Assembly (NCBI GenBank): GCA_963824545.1
Contig: CAWGPP010000023.1
Span: 1-64,000 of the forward strand
From: Bog-532 sp963824545
GTDB lineage: Bacteria > Actinomycetota > Actinomycetes > Streptosporangiales > Streptosporangiaceae
Direction of reading: 5' to 3'
Length of the DNA stretch: 64,000 nt
The notes below the pieces were generated by a model. The model searched no databases. It worked only from the letters and a program-made list of their open reading frames with translations, and had not been told where the DNA came from. Shown in pieces: positions 33,736-42,490 of the stretch (within the stretch, counting starts at the first letter, position 1; each line of letters starts with the position of its first letter). The translations under genes were made by a program, and so were the position numbers.

Positions 33736-34218
33736 GTGACGGACCGGGATAGTCAGCCAGGCGGGGATCCGATCGGCGACCTCCAGCGCTGGCTGATGCG
33801 TTCGGGCGCTCGCAGTGTCAGCCGGGACCTGACCGGCCAGATGCGCCGGGCCCTGGGCCAGGAGCAGAGCGGCAAGCGCGCCGATGTGTGGGAAACGGCC
33901 ACCACCCGTCCCGCCCGCGACGAGGAGGCGCCCGAGTGCGCCTGGTGCCCGGTCTGCCGCGCCGCGCGGCGGCTGCGCGAATCGCGCCAGGGCGCTCAGG
34001 GGTCACCGCTGGCCGGGGCCGGTGACGCGCTCGCCTCTGTGGTCCAGGAGGCCTACTCGGCCTTCGAGGCGGTCATGAAGGCGCCCCAGCCGTCCCGTCC
34101 GCGCCATCCTCACGCTGCGGACCGGCCGTCCGGCCCCGCCGCGCCTGCCGCGAGCGCCTGGTCAGATGCCGTCGAGCGGCGGGGAGACACCGGGCGTGCG
34201 CCTGACGATCGGCATTGA
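33736..34218 (+). CDS. DUF5304-like small protein with Cys-rich motif
   Basis: 160 residues, unknown function. After GDLQRWLMRSGARSV it has an ECAWCPVCRAARRLRES motif (Cys68, Cys71, Cys74), a possible metal site, then a helix LASVVQEAYSAFEAVM and a Pro-rich tail. Proteins of this kind occur directly upstream of ROK glucokinases in streptomycetes (DUF5304, from memory). GTG 33736 has ggaggg upstream. Its 3' end overlaps the glucokinase start by 23 bp in another frame. Confidence 0.72.
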   Translation: MTDRDSQPGGDPIGDLQRWLMRSGARSVSRDLTGQMRRALGQEQSGKRADVWETATTRPARDEEAPECAWCPVCRAARRLRESRQGAQGSPLAGAGDALASVVQEAYSAFEAVMKAPQPSRPRHPHAADRPSGPAAPAASAWSDAVERRGDTGRAPDDRH

Positions 34219-35149
34219 TGTCGGGGGTACCAAGGCCGCGGCCGGTGTCGTCCGGCCCGACGGGCGGATCGTCGAGAAGCTGAGACGCTCCACGCCCGCC
34301 GCCAGCCCACCGGAGACGGAGCGGGTCATCGCCGAGGTGGTGACCGAGCTGACGTCCCGGCACGACGTGGCCGCGGTCGGCATCGGCGCCGCCGGCTTCA
34401 TCGACGAGACACGTTCCACCGTCTTGTTCGCGCCCAACCTCGCCTGGCGGGACGAGCCACTGCGCAAGTCCGTGCAGGAAAAGGTTGGGCTGCCCGTCTT
34501 CGTGGAGAACGACGCGAACGCCAGCCTCTGGGCCGAGTCCCGGTTCGGCGCGGCGCGTGGCTACCGTGACGTATTCCTGATCGCCGTGGGCACCGGTATC
34601 GGGGCGAGCATGATGATCGGCGGCGACCTGTACCGGGGCGGTTCCGGTATCGCTGGCGAGCCCGGGCACTACCGGGTCGTGCCCGACGGCCGGCTCTGCG
34701 GCTGCGGTAACCGGGGCTGCTGGGAGCGGTACGCGAGCGGCAGCGCGCTGGTCGCCGAGGCGCGGGAGTTCGCCCGCCGCAGCCCCGAGGCCGCGCTGCG
34801 GCTGCTCCAGCTGGGCGGGGGGACGCCCGAGGGCATCTCCGGTCCCCAGGTCACCCGGGCCGCGCGGGAAGGCGACCCGGCGGCACTGCGGTGCTTCCAG
34901 ATCGTCGGCGGCTGGCTGGGCCAGGGCATGGCCGACCTGGCCGCGATCCTGGACCCCGGCTGCTTCGTCATCGGCGGCGGGGTGTCCGAAGCGGGCAGCC
35001 TGCTCGTCGATCCGGCCCGGTGGGCCTACGAACGGGCGCTGCCCGGCCGCGGTTACCGCGATTTCGCCGACGTCAGGCTGGCGGAACTGGGCGCCGATGC
35101 CGGCGTGGTGGGTGCCGCGGACCTCGCCCGCCGGCACGCCGGCGTCTGA
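34196..35149 (+). CDS. ROK-family glucokinase
   Basis: Phosphorylates glucose with ATP; in streptomycetes the equivalent enzyme (GlkA) also mediates carbon catabolite repression. The 317-residue protein has the phosphate loop DVGGTK near the N-terminus, the sugar site ENDANASLWAE, the ROK zinc site His158 (GEPGHYR) with Cys168, Cys170 and Cys175 (CGCGNRGC), and no DNA-binding domain, so it is a kinase and not a repressor. GTG 34196 has ggggag 9 nt upstream; ATG 34166 is a weaker alternative. Confidence 0.92.
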   Translation: MRLTIGIDVGGTKAAAGVVRPDGRIVEKLRRSTPAASPPETERVIAEVVTELTSRHDVAAVGIGAAGFIDETRSTVLFAPNLAWRDEPLRKSVQEKVGLPVFVENDANASLWAESRFGAARGYRDVFLIAVGTGIGASMMIGGDLYRGGSGIAGEPGHYRVVPDGRLCGCGNRGCWERYASGSALVAEAREFARRSPEAALRLLQLGGGTPEGISGPQVTRAAREGDPAALRCFQIVGGWLGQGMADLAAILDPGCFVIGGGVSEAGSLLVDPARWAYERALPGRGYRDFADVRLAELGADAGVVGAADLARRHAGV

Positions 35150-35152
35150 CGC

Positions 35153-35860
35153 CTACACCACCGCGCCGTCGTCGGGACCTGAGCCGTTGCGGTCGTCACC
35201 CATCCGGAGCACGAGGATCGCGAAGCCCCCCACGAACGCGCCGATCGCGAAGAACGCCGCGACCGCGGGCACCGCCCAGCCCACCGCGGTCGCGATGAGG
35301 AGGTAGGCGGGACCGCCGAACAGCGCCACCCACGCGCCCTTGCTGAGCGGGTCCAGCTTGGGCAGCGGCGGCGGAGGCGGCGGGAAGTAGTGTTCCTCCT
35401 GCGACTCCGGCCCCCGCGGCGACGGCCGCTCCGGGCCCGCCGGGGACGTCGGGGGGCCGGGCGGGGCCGCGCCGCTCGCGCCGTAACCCGGGCCGCGACC
35501 GCCCCGTCCGCTGAAGCCGCCCGGCCCGGGGCCGGGCCGGGCACCCGGAACCTGCCGCCCGCCCGGTGCGGGTCGCTGATCCGGGTCCGCCATGGGGTCG
35601 GCCGGGGCGGTGGGACGGGTGCCCGGAGGCGGTTCACTGATCGGGAATGGGCCAGTTGCCTGCGGGGATTCCGGGGTCTGGGGGGATCTTGTGACTTGAG
35701 AGGTGCCAGGAATGGACGCGTTATCGGGTTCCGTGAGGTTCTCGCGCTCGGGCCACGGGCTGCCGCCCTCGATGGCCGCGGGTGCGTCGTAATTCGCGAT
35801 CAGGTCGAGCCAGGTCGCCTCTTCGTCATTCTCACCGCTGGTCACGTCCTTGTCTCGCAC
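35153..35860 (-). CDS. proline-rich two-helix membrane protein
   Basis: 235 residues, not recognised. Residues 1-165 are hydrophilic and rich in Pro, Gly and Ser, ending in a run of prolines (FPPPPPPLPKLDPLSKG). Two transmembrane helices follow (about 175-195 and 198-220) and a short Asp/Gly tail. This layout is common among actinobacterial proteins of unknown role. Start GTG 35860 has a G-rich site; GTG at about 35848 is an alternative. Convergent with glucokinase, 3 bp apart. Confidence 0.68.
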   Translation of the reverse strand: MRDKDVTSGENDEEATWLDLIANYDAPAAIEGGSPWPERENLTEPDNASIPGTSQVTRSPQTPESPQATGPFPISEPPPGTRPTAPADPMADPDQRPAPGGRQVPGARPGPGPGGFSGRGGRGPGYGASGAAPPGPPTSPAGPERPSPRGPESQEEHYFPPPPPPLPKLDPLSKGAWVALFGGPAYLLIATAVGWAVPAVAAFFAIGAFVGGFAILVLRMGDDRNGSGPDDGAVV

Positions 35861-35872
35861 CTCCCTCCCCGG

Positions 35873-36664
35873 CTACGTGGGCTCCGGCACGGTCCCGCCG
35901 GCGCACCATGTCTCATCCCGGCAGTGTTCACGGACAAACTGCGCGCTTCCGGCAAAAATAGCCTGCGCGTCATTGTCCATCGTTGCAACGTGATAACTAT
36001 CGCCGCAGGTCCGGGTGGTCAGCAGCCCCGGCGCCAGCCCAGCCTCGAGCGCCTTCATGCTGGGGGGCCCGACGATGTGGTCCGCGCTGCTCCGGAAGAC
36101 CAGCACCGGCTGCGTGATGTCCGGCAGGTGGCGGGCCGTATCCCGCCAGATCTGCGGCAGCGTCGCCGCGGCCCGGACCGGAACCCGGTCGTAGGAAAGC
36201 TCCGTCACGCCCGGCTTCTTGATGTCGCTGCCGACCCCGGGCAGCGACGGCACGACGTACTTGAGCACCGGGGCGAGCAGGAAGAGCCGGGTGTCGGGGG
36301 CCAGCGACGGATTGACCAGGACCAGGCCGCGGACGTCGCGCCCGTGACGTTCGGCGAGCCGCAGCGCGAGGCAGCCGCCTAGCGAAAGGCCCATCACAAA
36401 GACCTCGGCGCACTGCGCGCGGAGCCCGGCCAGCGCCCGTTCCGCCTCGGCGTACCAGTCCGCGGAGGTGGTCCGCGCCATGTCCTGCCAGCTGGTGCCG
36501 TGGCCTGGCAGCAGCGGCACCGACACGGCCAGCCCCTGGCTGGCCAGGTATTCCGCCCAGGGCCGCAGCGATTGCGGGCTTCCGGTAAAACCGTGGCAGA
36601 GCAGCACCCCCACCGCGCCGCCCGCGCGGGAAAAGGGCTCCGCGCCCGGCAACACCTCGGCCAT
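35873..36664 (-). CDS. alpha/beta-hydrolase, carboxylesterase/monoacylglycerol-lipase type
   Basis: 263-residue cytoplasmic serine hydrolase. The oxyanion segment LLCHGFTGSPQSL, nucleophile elbow GLSLGG (Ser94), acid SSADHIV (Asp195) and base DSYHVATMD (His225) give a complete triad; the order and the SxHVxTxD end resemble Est30-type carboxylesterases. ATG 36664 has ggaggga about 10 nt upstream. It is divergent from the acyltransferase gene and may act on short acyl esters. Confidence 0.88.
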   Translation of the reverse strand: MAEVLPGAEPFSRAGGAVGVLLCHGFTGSPQSLRPWAEYLASQGLAVSVPLLPGHGTSWQDMARTTSADWYAEAERALAGLRAQCAEVFVMGLSLGGCLALRLAERHGRDVRGLVLVNPSLAPDTRLFLLAPVLKYVVPSLPGVGSDIKKPGVTELSYDRVPVRAAATLPQIWRDTARHLPDITQPVLVFRSSADHIVGPPSMKALEAGLAPGLLTTRTCGDSYHVATMDNDAQAIFAGSAQFVREHCRDETWCAGGTVPEPT

Positions 36665-36782
36665 GAAGCGCCGCTCCCTCCCCCGGTGGTCAACCGCCAA
36701 TGTTAGGCATCGTCGCACGCGGGCGCCCGGATCGCATCCCGCGCGCGGCTAAAAAGACGGCCGAACGTGCGAATATTTGGGC

Positions 36783-37556
36783 GTGTATTACAAACTGGCT
36801 CAGCTCACCCTCGGGGTAATGCTCAAGATTATCTTCCGCCCCTGGGCAACCAACGCGGGGAACGTCCCGCGGCGGGGCGCCGCGATCCTCGCCAGCAACC
36901 ACCTGTCGTTTTCCGATCATTTCTTCGGCCCGCTCCCGCTCCGCCGGCAGGTGATCTTCCTGGCCAAGTCGGAGTACTTCACCGGGCGCGGCCTGAAGGG
37001 CCTGATCAGCAAGGCGTTCTTCAGCGGCCTGGGCCAGATACCGGTCGACCGGCAGGGCGGCGCGGCCAGCGAGCAGGCGATCCAGGCCGGGCTGGGCGTG
37101 CTCGCCGAAGGCAAGCTCCTGGGCATCTACCCGGAGGGCACCCGCAGCCCGGACGGCCGGCTGTACCGCGGCAAGACCGGCATCGCGCGGCTAGCCTTGG
37201 AGGGGCGGGCGCCGGTGGTCCCGTGCGCGATGATAGGCACGTTCGAGTTCATGCCGTCGGGCCAGATCTGGCCGGACTTCGGGATCCAACCGGGCGTGCG
37301 GTTCGGCGAGCCGCTGGATTTCTCCCGCTACTACGGCCAGGCGTCCGATCACCGCGTGCTGCGTGCGGTCACCGACGAGGTGATGCGGGCGATCGGGGAG
37401 CTCTCCGGCCAGGAATATGTGGACATGTATGCCCAGCAGGCCAAGGAGAAGATGGCCGCCGGGGCCACGCGGCCGGAGCCCAGCGCCCCCCTGCCCGGAA
37501 CCGCGCCCCCGGTGCCTGGCACGTCCGCGCAAACGCCGCCGGGCACCAGGTCTTAA
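36783..37556 (+). CDS. 1-acyl-glycerol-3-phosphate acyltransferase (PlsC family)
   Basis: Transfers an acyl group to lysophosphatidate or a related acceptor at the membrane. The 257-residue product has the HX4D motif NHLSFSD (His40, Asp45), the substrate motif YPEGTRSPDG and the VVPCAMIGTFE block. The Pro-rich tail is not conserved. Start GTG 36783 is preferred to TTG 36777, but no Shine-Dalgarno is visible for either. The pfk gene follows 40 bp downstream. Confidence 0.88.
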   Translation: MYYKLAQLTLGVMLKIIFRPWATNAGNVPRRGAAILASNHLSFSDHFFGPLPLRRQVIFLAKSEYFTGRGLKGLISKAFFSGLGQIPVDRQGGAASEQAIQAGLGVLAEGKLLGIYPEGTRSPDGRLYRGKTGIARLALEGRAPVVPCAMIGTFEFMPSGQIWPDFGIQPGVRFGEPLDFSRYYGQASDHRVLRAVTDEVMRAIGELSGQEYVDMYAQQAKEKMAAGATRPEPSAPLPGTAPPVPGTSAQTPPGTRS

Positions 37557-37583
37557 GGCCCGACCCTGGCGGCCCGCACGGGC

Positions 37584-37589
37584 TATGGT
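37584..37589 (+). promoter_or_regulatory. candidate -10 box of leaderless phosphofructokinase gene
   Basis: TATGGT lies 7 nt before ATG 37597, which has no Shine-Dalgarno. Confidence 0.42.
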
Positions 37590-37596
37590 TGGCCGC

Positions 37597-38634
37597 ATGA
37601 GAGTGGGAGTCCTCACCGGTGGCGGCGACTGCCCCGGCCTGAATGCTGTCATCCGTGCCGTGGTCCGCAAGGGCGTACAGGAATACGGATATGAGTTCAT
37701 CGGCTTCCGTGACGGCTGGCGCGGCCCGCTGGAGGGGGACACTGTTCCTCTTGATGTGCAGGCGGTCCGCGGCATCCTGCCACGCGGCGGGACGATCCTC
37801 GGTACGTCGCGGACCAATCCCTTCGCCGACAACGGCGGCGAGCGCTCCGGCGTCGAGCGGATCAAGGACAACCTCGCGGGCCTGGGGGTCGATGCCCTGA
37901 TCGCGATCGGCGGCGAGGACACGCTCGGCGCCGCGACCCGGCTGTACGCCGAAGGCGTCAGCGTGGTTGGTGTGCCCAAGACGATCGACAACGACCTGGG
38001 CGCCACCGACTTCACGTTCGGCTTCGACACCGCGGTGAACATCGCGATGGAGGCGATCGACCGGCTGCACACGACGGCGGAGAGCCACCACCGTGCGCTG
38101 ATCGTCGAGGTGATGGGCCGGCACGCCGGCTGGATCGCGCTGCACGCCGGCATGGCCGGCGGGGCCAACGTCATCCTCATCCCGGAGAAGCCGTTCGAGA
38201 TCAAGAAGGTCTGCGAGTACGTCGAGCACCGCTTCCAGACCAGGTACTCGCCCATCGTGGTCGTCGCGGAGGGCGCGCACGCGGTGGAGACGGACCTCGC
38301 GGTCTCCGACCAGGGGGTCGACTCGTTCGGACACGTCCGCCTCGGCGGGGTCGGGCAGATGCTGGCCGACGAGATCGATAAGCGCACCGGCAAGGAGGCC
38401 CGCGTCGCCGTGCTCGGGCACATCCAGCGGGGTGGCACGCCCACCGCGTTCGACCGGGTGCTCGCGACCCGGTTCGGCGTGCACGCCATCGAGGCGGTGC
38501 ACGACGGCGCGTTCGGCAACATGGTCGCGCTGCGCTCGACCGACATCATCCGGGTGCCGCTGAGCGCGGCGACCGCCGAGCTGAAGACCGTGCCCGAGGA
38601 GCGCTACGCGGAAGCCGAAGTCTTCTTCGGCTGA
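37597..38634 (+). CDS. 6-phosphofructokinase, PPi-dependent type
   Basis: Phosphorylates fructose-6-phosphate. The 345-residue PfkA-family protein has GGGDCPGLNAVIR, the base loop TIDND (Asp131) and the RQGGTPTAFDR-like QRGGTPTAFDR. Two phosphoryl-donor markers are of the pyrophosphate type: Asp108 in GGEDT (Gly104 of E. coli PfkA in GGDGS) and Lys128 in PKTIDND (Gly in PGTIDND). By established family rules this predicts a reversible PPi-dependent enzyme, as in Amycolatopsis, and not an ATP-PFK. ATG 37597 has no SD and a TATGGT box upstream. It ends inside the first repeat of a 48-bp array. Confidence 0.9.
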   Translation: MRVGVLTGGGDCPGLNAVIRAVVRKGVQEYGYEFIGFRDGWRGPLEGDTVPLDVQAVRGILPRGGTILGTSRTNPFADNGGERSGVERIKDNLAGLGVDALIAIGGEDTLGAATRLYAEGVSVVGVPKTIDNDLGATDFTFGFDTAVNIAMEAIDRLHTTAESHHRALIVEVMGRHAGWIALHAGMAGGANVILIPEKPFEIKKVCEYVEHRFQTRYSPIVVVAEGAHAVETDLAVSDQGVDSFGHVRLGGVGQMLADEIDKRTGKEARVAVLGHIQRGGTPTAFDRVLATRFGVHAIEAVHDGAFGNMVALRSTDIIRVPLSAATAELKTVPEERYAEAEVFFG

Positions 38635-38920
38635 GCGGCCGCGCGGCGGCTTGCCCGACGCGCGCGCTCCGGCAAACACAGAGCGGCCGCGCGGCGGCTT
38701 GCCCGACGCGCGCGCTCCGGCAAACACAGAGCGGCCGCGCGGCGGCTTGCCCGACGCGCGCGCTCCGGCAAACACAGAGCGGCCGCGCGGCGGCTTGCCC
38801 GACGCGCGCGCTCCGGCAAACACAGAGCGGCCGCGCGGCGGCTTGCCCGACGCGCGCGCTCCGGCAAACACAGAGCGGCCGCGCGGCGGCTTGCCCGACG
38901 CGCGCGCTCCGGCAAGCACT
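38633..38920. repeat. six perfect or near-perfect 48-bp tandem repeats
   Basis: Six head-to-tail units start at 38633, 38681, 38729, 38777, 38825 and 38873; the first five are identical and the sixth differs only in its last few bases. Each unit begins gagcggccgcgcggcgg, contains a NotI-type gcggccgc and has GC-rich inverted segments able to form a hairpin (gagcg ... cgctc). As 48 is a multiple of 3 the array is open in several frames, but there is no start signal or Shine-Dalgarno. It fills the gap between the convergent phosphofructokinase and MFS genes; a serial terminator or a slippage minisatellite is most likely. Confidence 0.95.
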
Positions 38921-38930
38921 AAGGCCCGGC

Positions 38931-40286
38931 TCAGGTCACCGCGACGGTCTCGGCATCCAGGACCGCGGCGGTGCCCGGGACCGGCCCGGTGCCCGCCGCG
39001 AGGCGTGCATCCGGGCCCGGCTGGCCGTCCCCGGCGGGTTCGCCGGGCACAAGGCCCTGGGTGCGGTCAGTGGCCTTCATCCCGCGGATGTCGCGCGGGA
39101 TGAGGGCCAGCGCCGACACCACGGCGATCAGTGCCGCGGCGCCGTACTGCGTCCTGCGCACCGTGAAGACGGTGGCGGCCGGCCCGGCGACCAGCGCGCC
39201 CACCGGCGTCGCCATCATTGAGCCCAGGGCGTCATAGCCGGAGACGCGGGCCAGCATCGCGGGGTGAACGTTCCGCGCCATGGCCACCGTCCACACCACC
39301 ATCATGATCTCCGTGGCCGTGCCCACGGCGAAGGACGCCAGGCAGATCAGCGGCAGTGGCCACAGCATGGCCAGCGACAGCGGGGTCACCGCTATGAGCC
39401 CGCCGATCGTGACCACCAGCAGCATCGGCCGGCGCGGCGTCCACCGCAGCGAGACCACGCCGCCCGCGACCAGCCCGACCGCTTCGGCCGCCATGATCGC
39501 GCCCCACGCGGCCGGGCCGCCCAGATGTTCCTTGGCCACCACCGGGCCGAGCACCTCGAAGCCGCCGAACCAGGCCATCATGATCACGCAGAACTGCGCC
39601 ACGATGACCCACAGCCAGGTGTGTGAGATGAACTCGGCCCAGCCGTCCCGCAGGTCGCTGCGCATCCCGGCCGAGTGCGCCGGCCGTGCCGGTTTCGTGC
39701 GGATGGCCAGCAGCATCGGCACGGTGCCGGTCATGCCGGCCCCGCAGATCGTGAGCGACCAGCCCGGCCCGATCGCGGCGACGACGATGCCGGCCACCGC
39801 CGCCCCGCTCATCTGCGCCGCGTTCATCACCAGCCGGCTCAGCGCGCTCGCCTGCTGCAGCAGGTCACCGGGGGCCAGCACGGGCAGCAGGGCCTGGGAG
39901 GCGGGGTAGAAGATGGCCGCCCCGGTCCCTGACACGGTTTCCAGCGCGATCATCTGCCACAGGGGAGGCCGTGAGGTGAGCACGAGCAGCCCGAACGTTC
40001 CCTCACCGAGGGCGACCAGCAGGTTCGCCGCGATGATCACCCGCTGCGGCGCGATCCGGTCCGCGACGACCCCGCCGAGCAGGCAGAAGACCAGGCACGG
40101 GGCGATCTGCGCGGCGAGGACATAGGACAGGTCGGCCGGTGTGCCGTGCGCATCCAGGACCGCGAACGACACCCCTACCATGGAGAACGCCATCGCCCAC
40201 GGCGCGATCATCCGGTCCGCCAGCAGCAGCCGGAAGTCGCGGCGCGCAAGCACAGGAAAACGCCGGGTTACCGACTGCCGCGGCAT
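38931..40286 (-). CDS. major facilitator superfamily transporter (exporter type)
   Basis: 451-residue protein with about 12 transmembrane helices, of the actinobacterial MFS_3 group (related to enterobactin and macrolide exporters). Seen in sequence: RDFRLLLADRMIAPWAMAF at the start, a central cytoplasmic loop (RTKPARPAHSAGMRSDLRDGW) and a Pro/Gly-rich tail. The substrate cannot be predicted. It is convergent with phosphofructokinase, its stop lying 10 bp beyond the repeat array. Confidence 0.85.
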   Translation of the reverse strand: MPRQSVTRRFPVLARRDFRLLLADRMIAPWAMAFSMVGVSFAVLDAHGTPADLSYVLAAQIAPCLVFCLLGGVVADRIAPQRVIIAANLLVALGEGTFGLLVLTSRPPLWQMIALETVSGTGAAIFYPASQALLPVLAPGDLLQQASALSRLVMNAAQMSGAAVAGIVVAAIGPGWSLTICGAGMTGTVPMLLAIRTKPARPAHSAGMRSDLRDGWAEFISHTWLWVIVAQFCVIMMAWFGGFEVLGPVVAKEHLGGPAAWGAIMAAEAVGLVAGGVVSLRWTPRRPMLLVVTIGGLIAVTPLSLAMLWPLPLICLASFAVGTATEIMMVVWTVAMARNVHPAMLARVSGYDALGSMMATPVGALVAGPAATVFTVRRTQYGAAALIAVVSALALIPRDIRGMKATDRTQGLVPGEPAGDGQPGPDARLAAGTGPVPGTAAVLDAETVAVT

Positions 40287-40458
40287 GACACATCCGATCT
40301 GAGCTGCTGTGGGGCCGGATGAGGTTAACCAGGCGGCGCGGGCAGCGGCAAACCATTTTCGGCACCACCGCTGCCGGAACGGGCGCCGGCGGCCTGACCG
40401 GAGCGCCCGGTCTGCGGCCCGTCAGACGCGCTGGTGGTGCCGCGCCGTCACCTGCTGA

Positions 40459-42363
40459 TCAGAAGCCGGTGTAGAGCGTGATCGTGCTGCCCTTGGGCGC
40501 CTGCCCGTTCGGTGTGTACTGGAACACCTTGTTGAACGGCCCGAACCGGCTCACGGTCACGGTGAAGCCGAGCTTCGTCAGGGTCTGGCGCGCCTGCCCG
40601 ACGCTCTCGCCGTCCACGTTCGGGATGGCGACCTCGGGCGGCCCGGACGATACCCCGATCGTCACCGTCTCGTTGTCGGTGATCGGCGTGCCCGGGACCG
40701 GGGACTGCCGGGTGATGGTGCCCTGCGGCTGGCTGCTCCCGGTGTCCTGCTGGACGTTGAGCGTGATGCCGTTCTGCGCCGCCCACTGCTGGATGCTCTG
40801 CTCGTCCTGGCCGACGAAGTTGGGCAGCGGCGGCCCTTCGCTGACCGTGATGACGACGGGTGTCGGCTGCGGCGAGGACAGCCCGGCGGCCGGCTGGGTA
40901 CTGACCACGATCCCGGCGTCCACCGAATCCGAGGCGACCTTGCGGACCTGCCCGGGCGTCAGGCCCACGTTGCGCAGTGCCTGCTCGGCGTCGCTGAGCT
41001 GCTGGCCGGACACGTCCGGCACCTTGATCATCCGGGGGCCGGCGGACGGGATGAGGGTGATGTCCGACCCCTTGCGGACACGGCCCCCGGCGGTCGGCGT
41101 CGTCCGCGCGACCGTCCCGGCCTTCGCGGTGTTGTCGGTCACCGCGGGGCCCATTCGGACGGTGAAGCCGTCGGCGCGCAGCGCCGTGACCGCGGCGCCA
41201 TCCGTCATCCCGGCGACGGCGGGAACCGTCGTGTAGCCAGCCTGGGTGAACCACCAGCGGGCCCCGCCGGCCACCGCGAAGATGAGCACGGCCACCGCGA
41301 TCAGCAGGCCGATCCGCCGCTTGCGGCGGTAGCCGCCGCCGTCGTCGTAGCCGGGCCCGCCGTAGTCACCCAGGTCGTCGCGGCCGCCGATGACGGTCCG
41401 GCCGTCGGCGGGTGCCCCGAGAATCTGGGTGTGGTGCTGTTCGCCGCCGTATCCCGGGATGCCGTGCGGGGCGGTGCCGGGCCAGGCGGCGGCCGGGGCG
41501 GCCCAGCCGCCGTCGGACGGCAGCGCGCGCAGGACGTCCTTCACCAGCCGGAGGAATTCGCCCGCGTCCGCGGGGCGGTAACGCGGATCCCGGCTGGTGG
41601 CCTGGGCGACGAGCCGGTCCACCTCGGGCGGAATGCCGGGCGCGAGCCGGGAGGGGGGCGGGACCGTATCATTAACGTGCTTGTACGCCACCGCCAGCGG
41701 GCTTTCGCCGGTGTGCGGCTTGGTCCCGGTGAGCAGTTCGTACAGCACGATGCCGGCCGCGTAGATGTCGGTGCGGGCGTCGGCGCCGGTCCCGGTGACC
41801 TGCTCGGGAGCCAGATACGCCACGGTGCCGATGATCACGCCGGTTCGCGTCTGGGAGTTCACCGACAGCGCACGAGCCAGGCCGAAGTCGACCACCTTGA
41901 GGTGACCGCCCGGGGCGATCAGCACGTTCTCCGGCTTGACGTCCCGGTGCACGATCCCGGCCGTGTGCGCGGCCGCCAGGCCGGACAGCAGCGGCACCAT
42001 GATGGACAGCGCCTCACCCGCCGGGAAACGGCCCCGCTCGGCGAGCAGGTTCCGCAGGGTCCGGCCGGGCACGTACTCCATGGCCAGGTACGGGTATGGG
42101 CCATCACGGCCCTGATCGAACACGGAGACCACGTTGGGGTGCGAGAGCCGCGCCACCGATTTGGCCTCGCCGATGAACCGGTTGACGAAATCTTCGTCCC
42201 GCGCCAGGTCGGCGTGCATGACCTTGAGCGCCACCCAGCGATCCAGGCGGGTGTCGATGGCGCGGTACACCGTCGCCATGCCGCCGAGCGCAACCAGCGC
42301 CTCCACCCGGTAACGGCCGTCGAGCAGGCGTCCGACCAGGGGGTCCGCGAGGGTAGTGTCCAT
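40459..42363 (-). CDS. PASTA-domain Ser/Thr protein kinase (PknB-like)
   Basis: Membrane kinase sensing peptidoglycan fragments. The 634-residue protein has a Hanks kinase domain (1-275) with Gly-loop LVALGGMATVYRA, Lys47, HRDVKPEN (catalytic Asp142), DFGLA (Asp160) and the APEQ segment; a Gly/Asp-rich juxtamembrane region; one transmembrane helix (352-373); and four extracytoplasmic PASTA repeats (VPAVAGM, VPDVSGQ, LPNFVGQ, IPNVDGE starts). It is not in the usual rodA/pbpA/stp1 cluster, so it is probably an additional PknB-like kinase. TACAAT lies 8 nt before ATG 42363, with no Shine-Dalgarno. Confidence 0.93.
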   Translation of the reverse strand: MDTTLADPLVGRLLDGRYRVEALVALGGMATVYRAIDTRLDRWVALKVMHADLARDEDFVNRFIGEAKSVARLSHPNVVSVFDQGRDGPYPYLAMEYVPGRTLRNLLAERGRFPAGEALSIMVPLLSGLAAAHTAGIVHRDVKPENVLIAPGGHLKVVDFGLARALSVNSQTRTGVIIGTVAYLAPEQVTGTGADARTDIYAAGIVLYELLTGTKPHTGESPLAVAYKHVNDTVPPPSRLAPGIPPEVDRLVAQATSRDPRYRPADAGEFLRLVKDVLRALPSDGGWAAPAAAWPGTAPHGIPGYGGEQHHTQILGAPADGRTVIGGRDDLGDYGGPGYDDGGGYRRKRRIGLLIAVAVLIFAVAGGARWWFTQAGYTTVPAVAGMTDGAAVTALRADGFTVRMGPAVTDNTAKAGTVARTTPTAGGRVRKGSDITLIPSAGPRMIKVPDVSGQQLSDAEQALRNVGLTPGQVRKVASDSVDAGIVVSTQPAAGLSSPQPTPVVITVSEGPPLPNFVGQDEQSIQQWAAQNGITLNVQQDTGSSQPQGTITRQSPVPGTPITDNETVTIGVSSGPPEVAIPNVDGESVGQARQTLTKLGFTVTVSRFGPFNKVFQYTPNGQAPKGSTITLYTGF

Positions 42364-42371
42364 CGGGGCTA

Positions 42372-42377
42372 ATTGTA
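42372..42377 (-). promoter_or_regulatory. candidate -10 box of leaderless PASTA-kinase gene
   Basis: TACAAT, a near-consensus -10, lies 8 nt upstream of ATG 42363 on the minus strand. Confidence 0.48.
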
Positions 42378-42490
42378 CGAGCAGGTCAATGGTGCCAGGC
42401 TGGAAAACCGCTTTACGCCCGCCTCCTCGGCCGGATCGCCGCCCGTCCCGCCGATCAGTTCGCCGTCCGTCCCGCCGTCCTCCCCGCCGG

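Noticed and set aside
38633..38920. Possible CRISPR array
   Set aside because: Units are head-to-tail with no variable spacers, and no cas genes are present.
38604..39103. Open frames across the 48-bp repeats encoding 16-residue Arg/Ala repeats on either strand
   Set aside because: They arise only because the period is a multiple of three; there is no ribosome-binding site and they run into the neighbouring genes.
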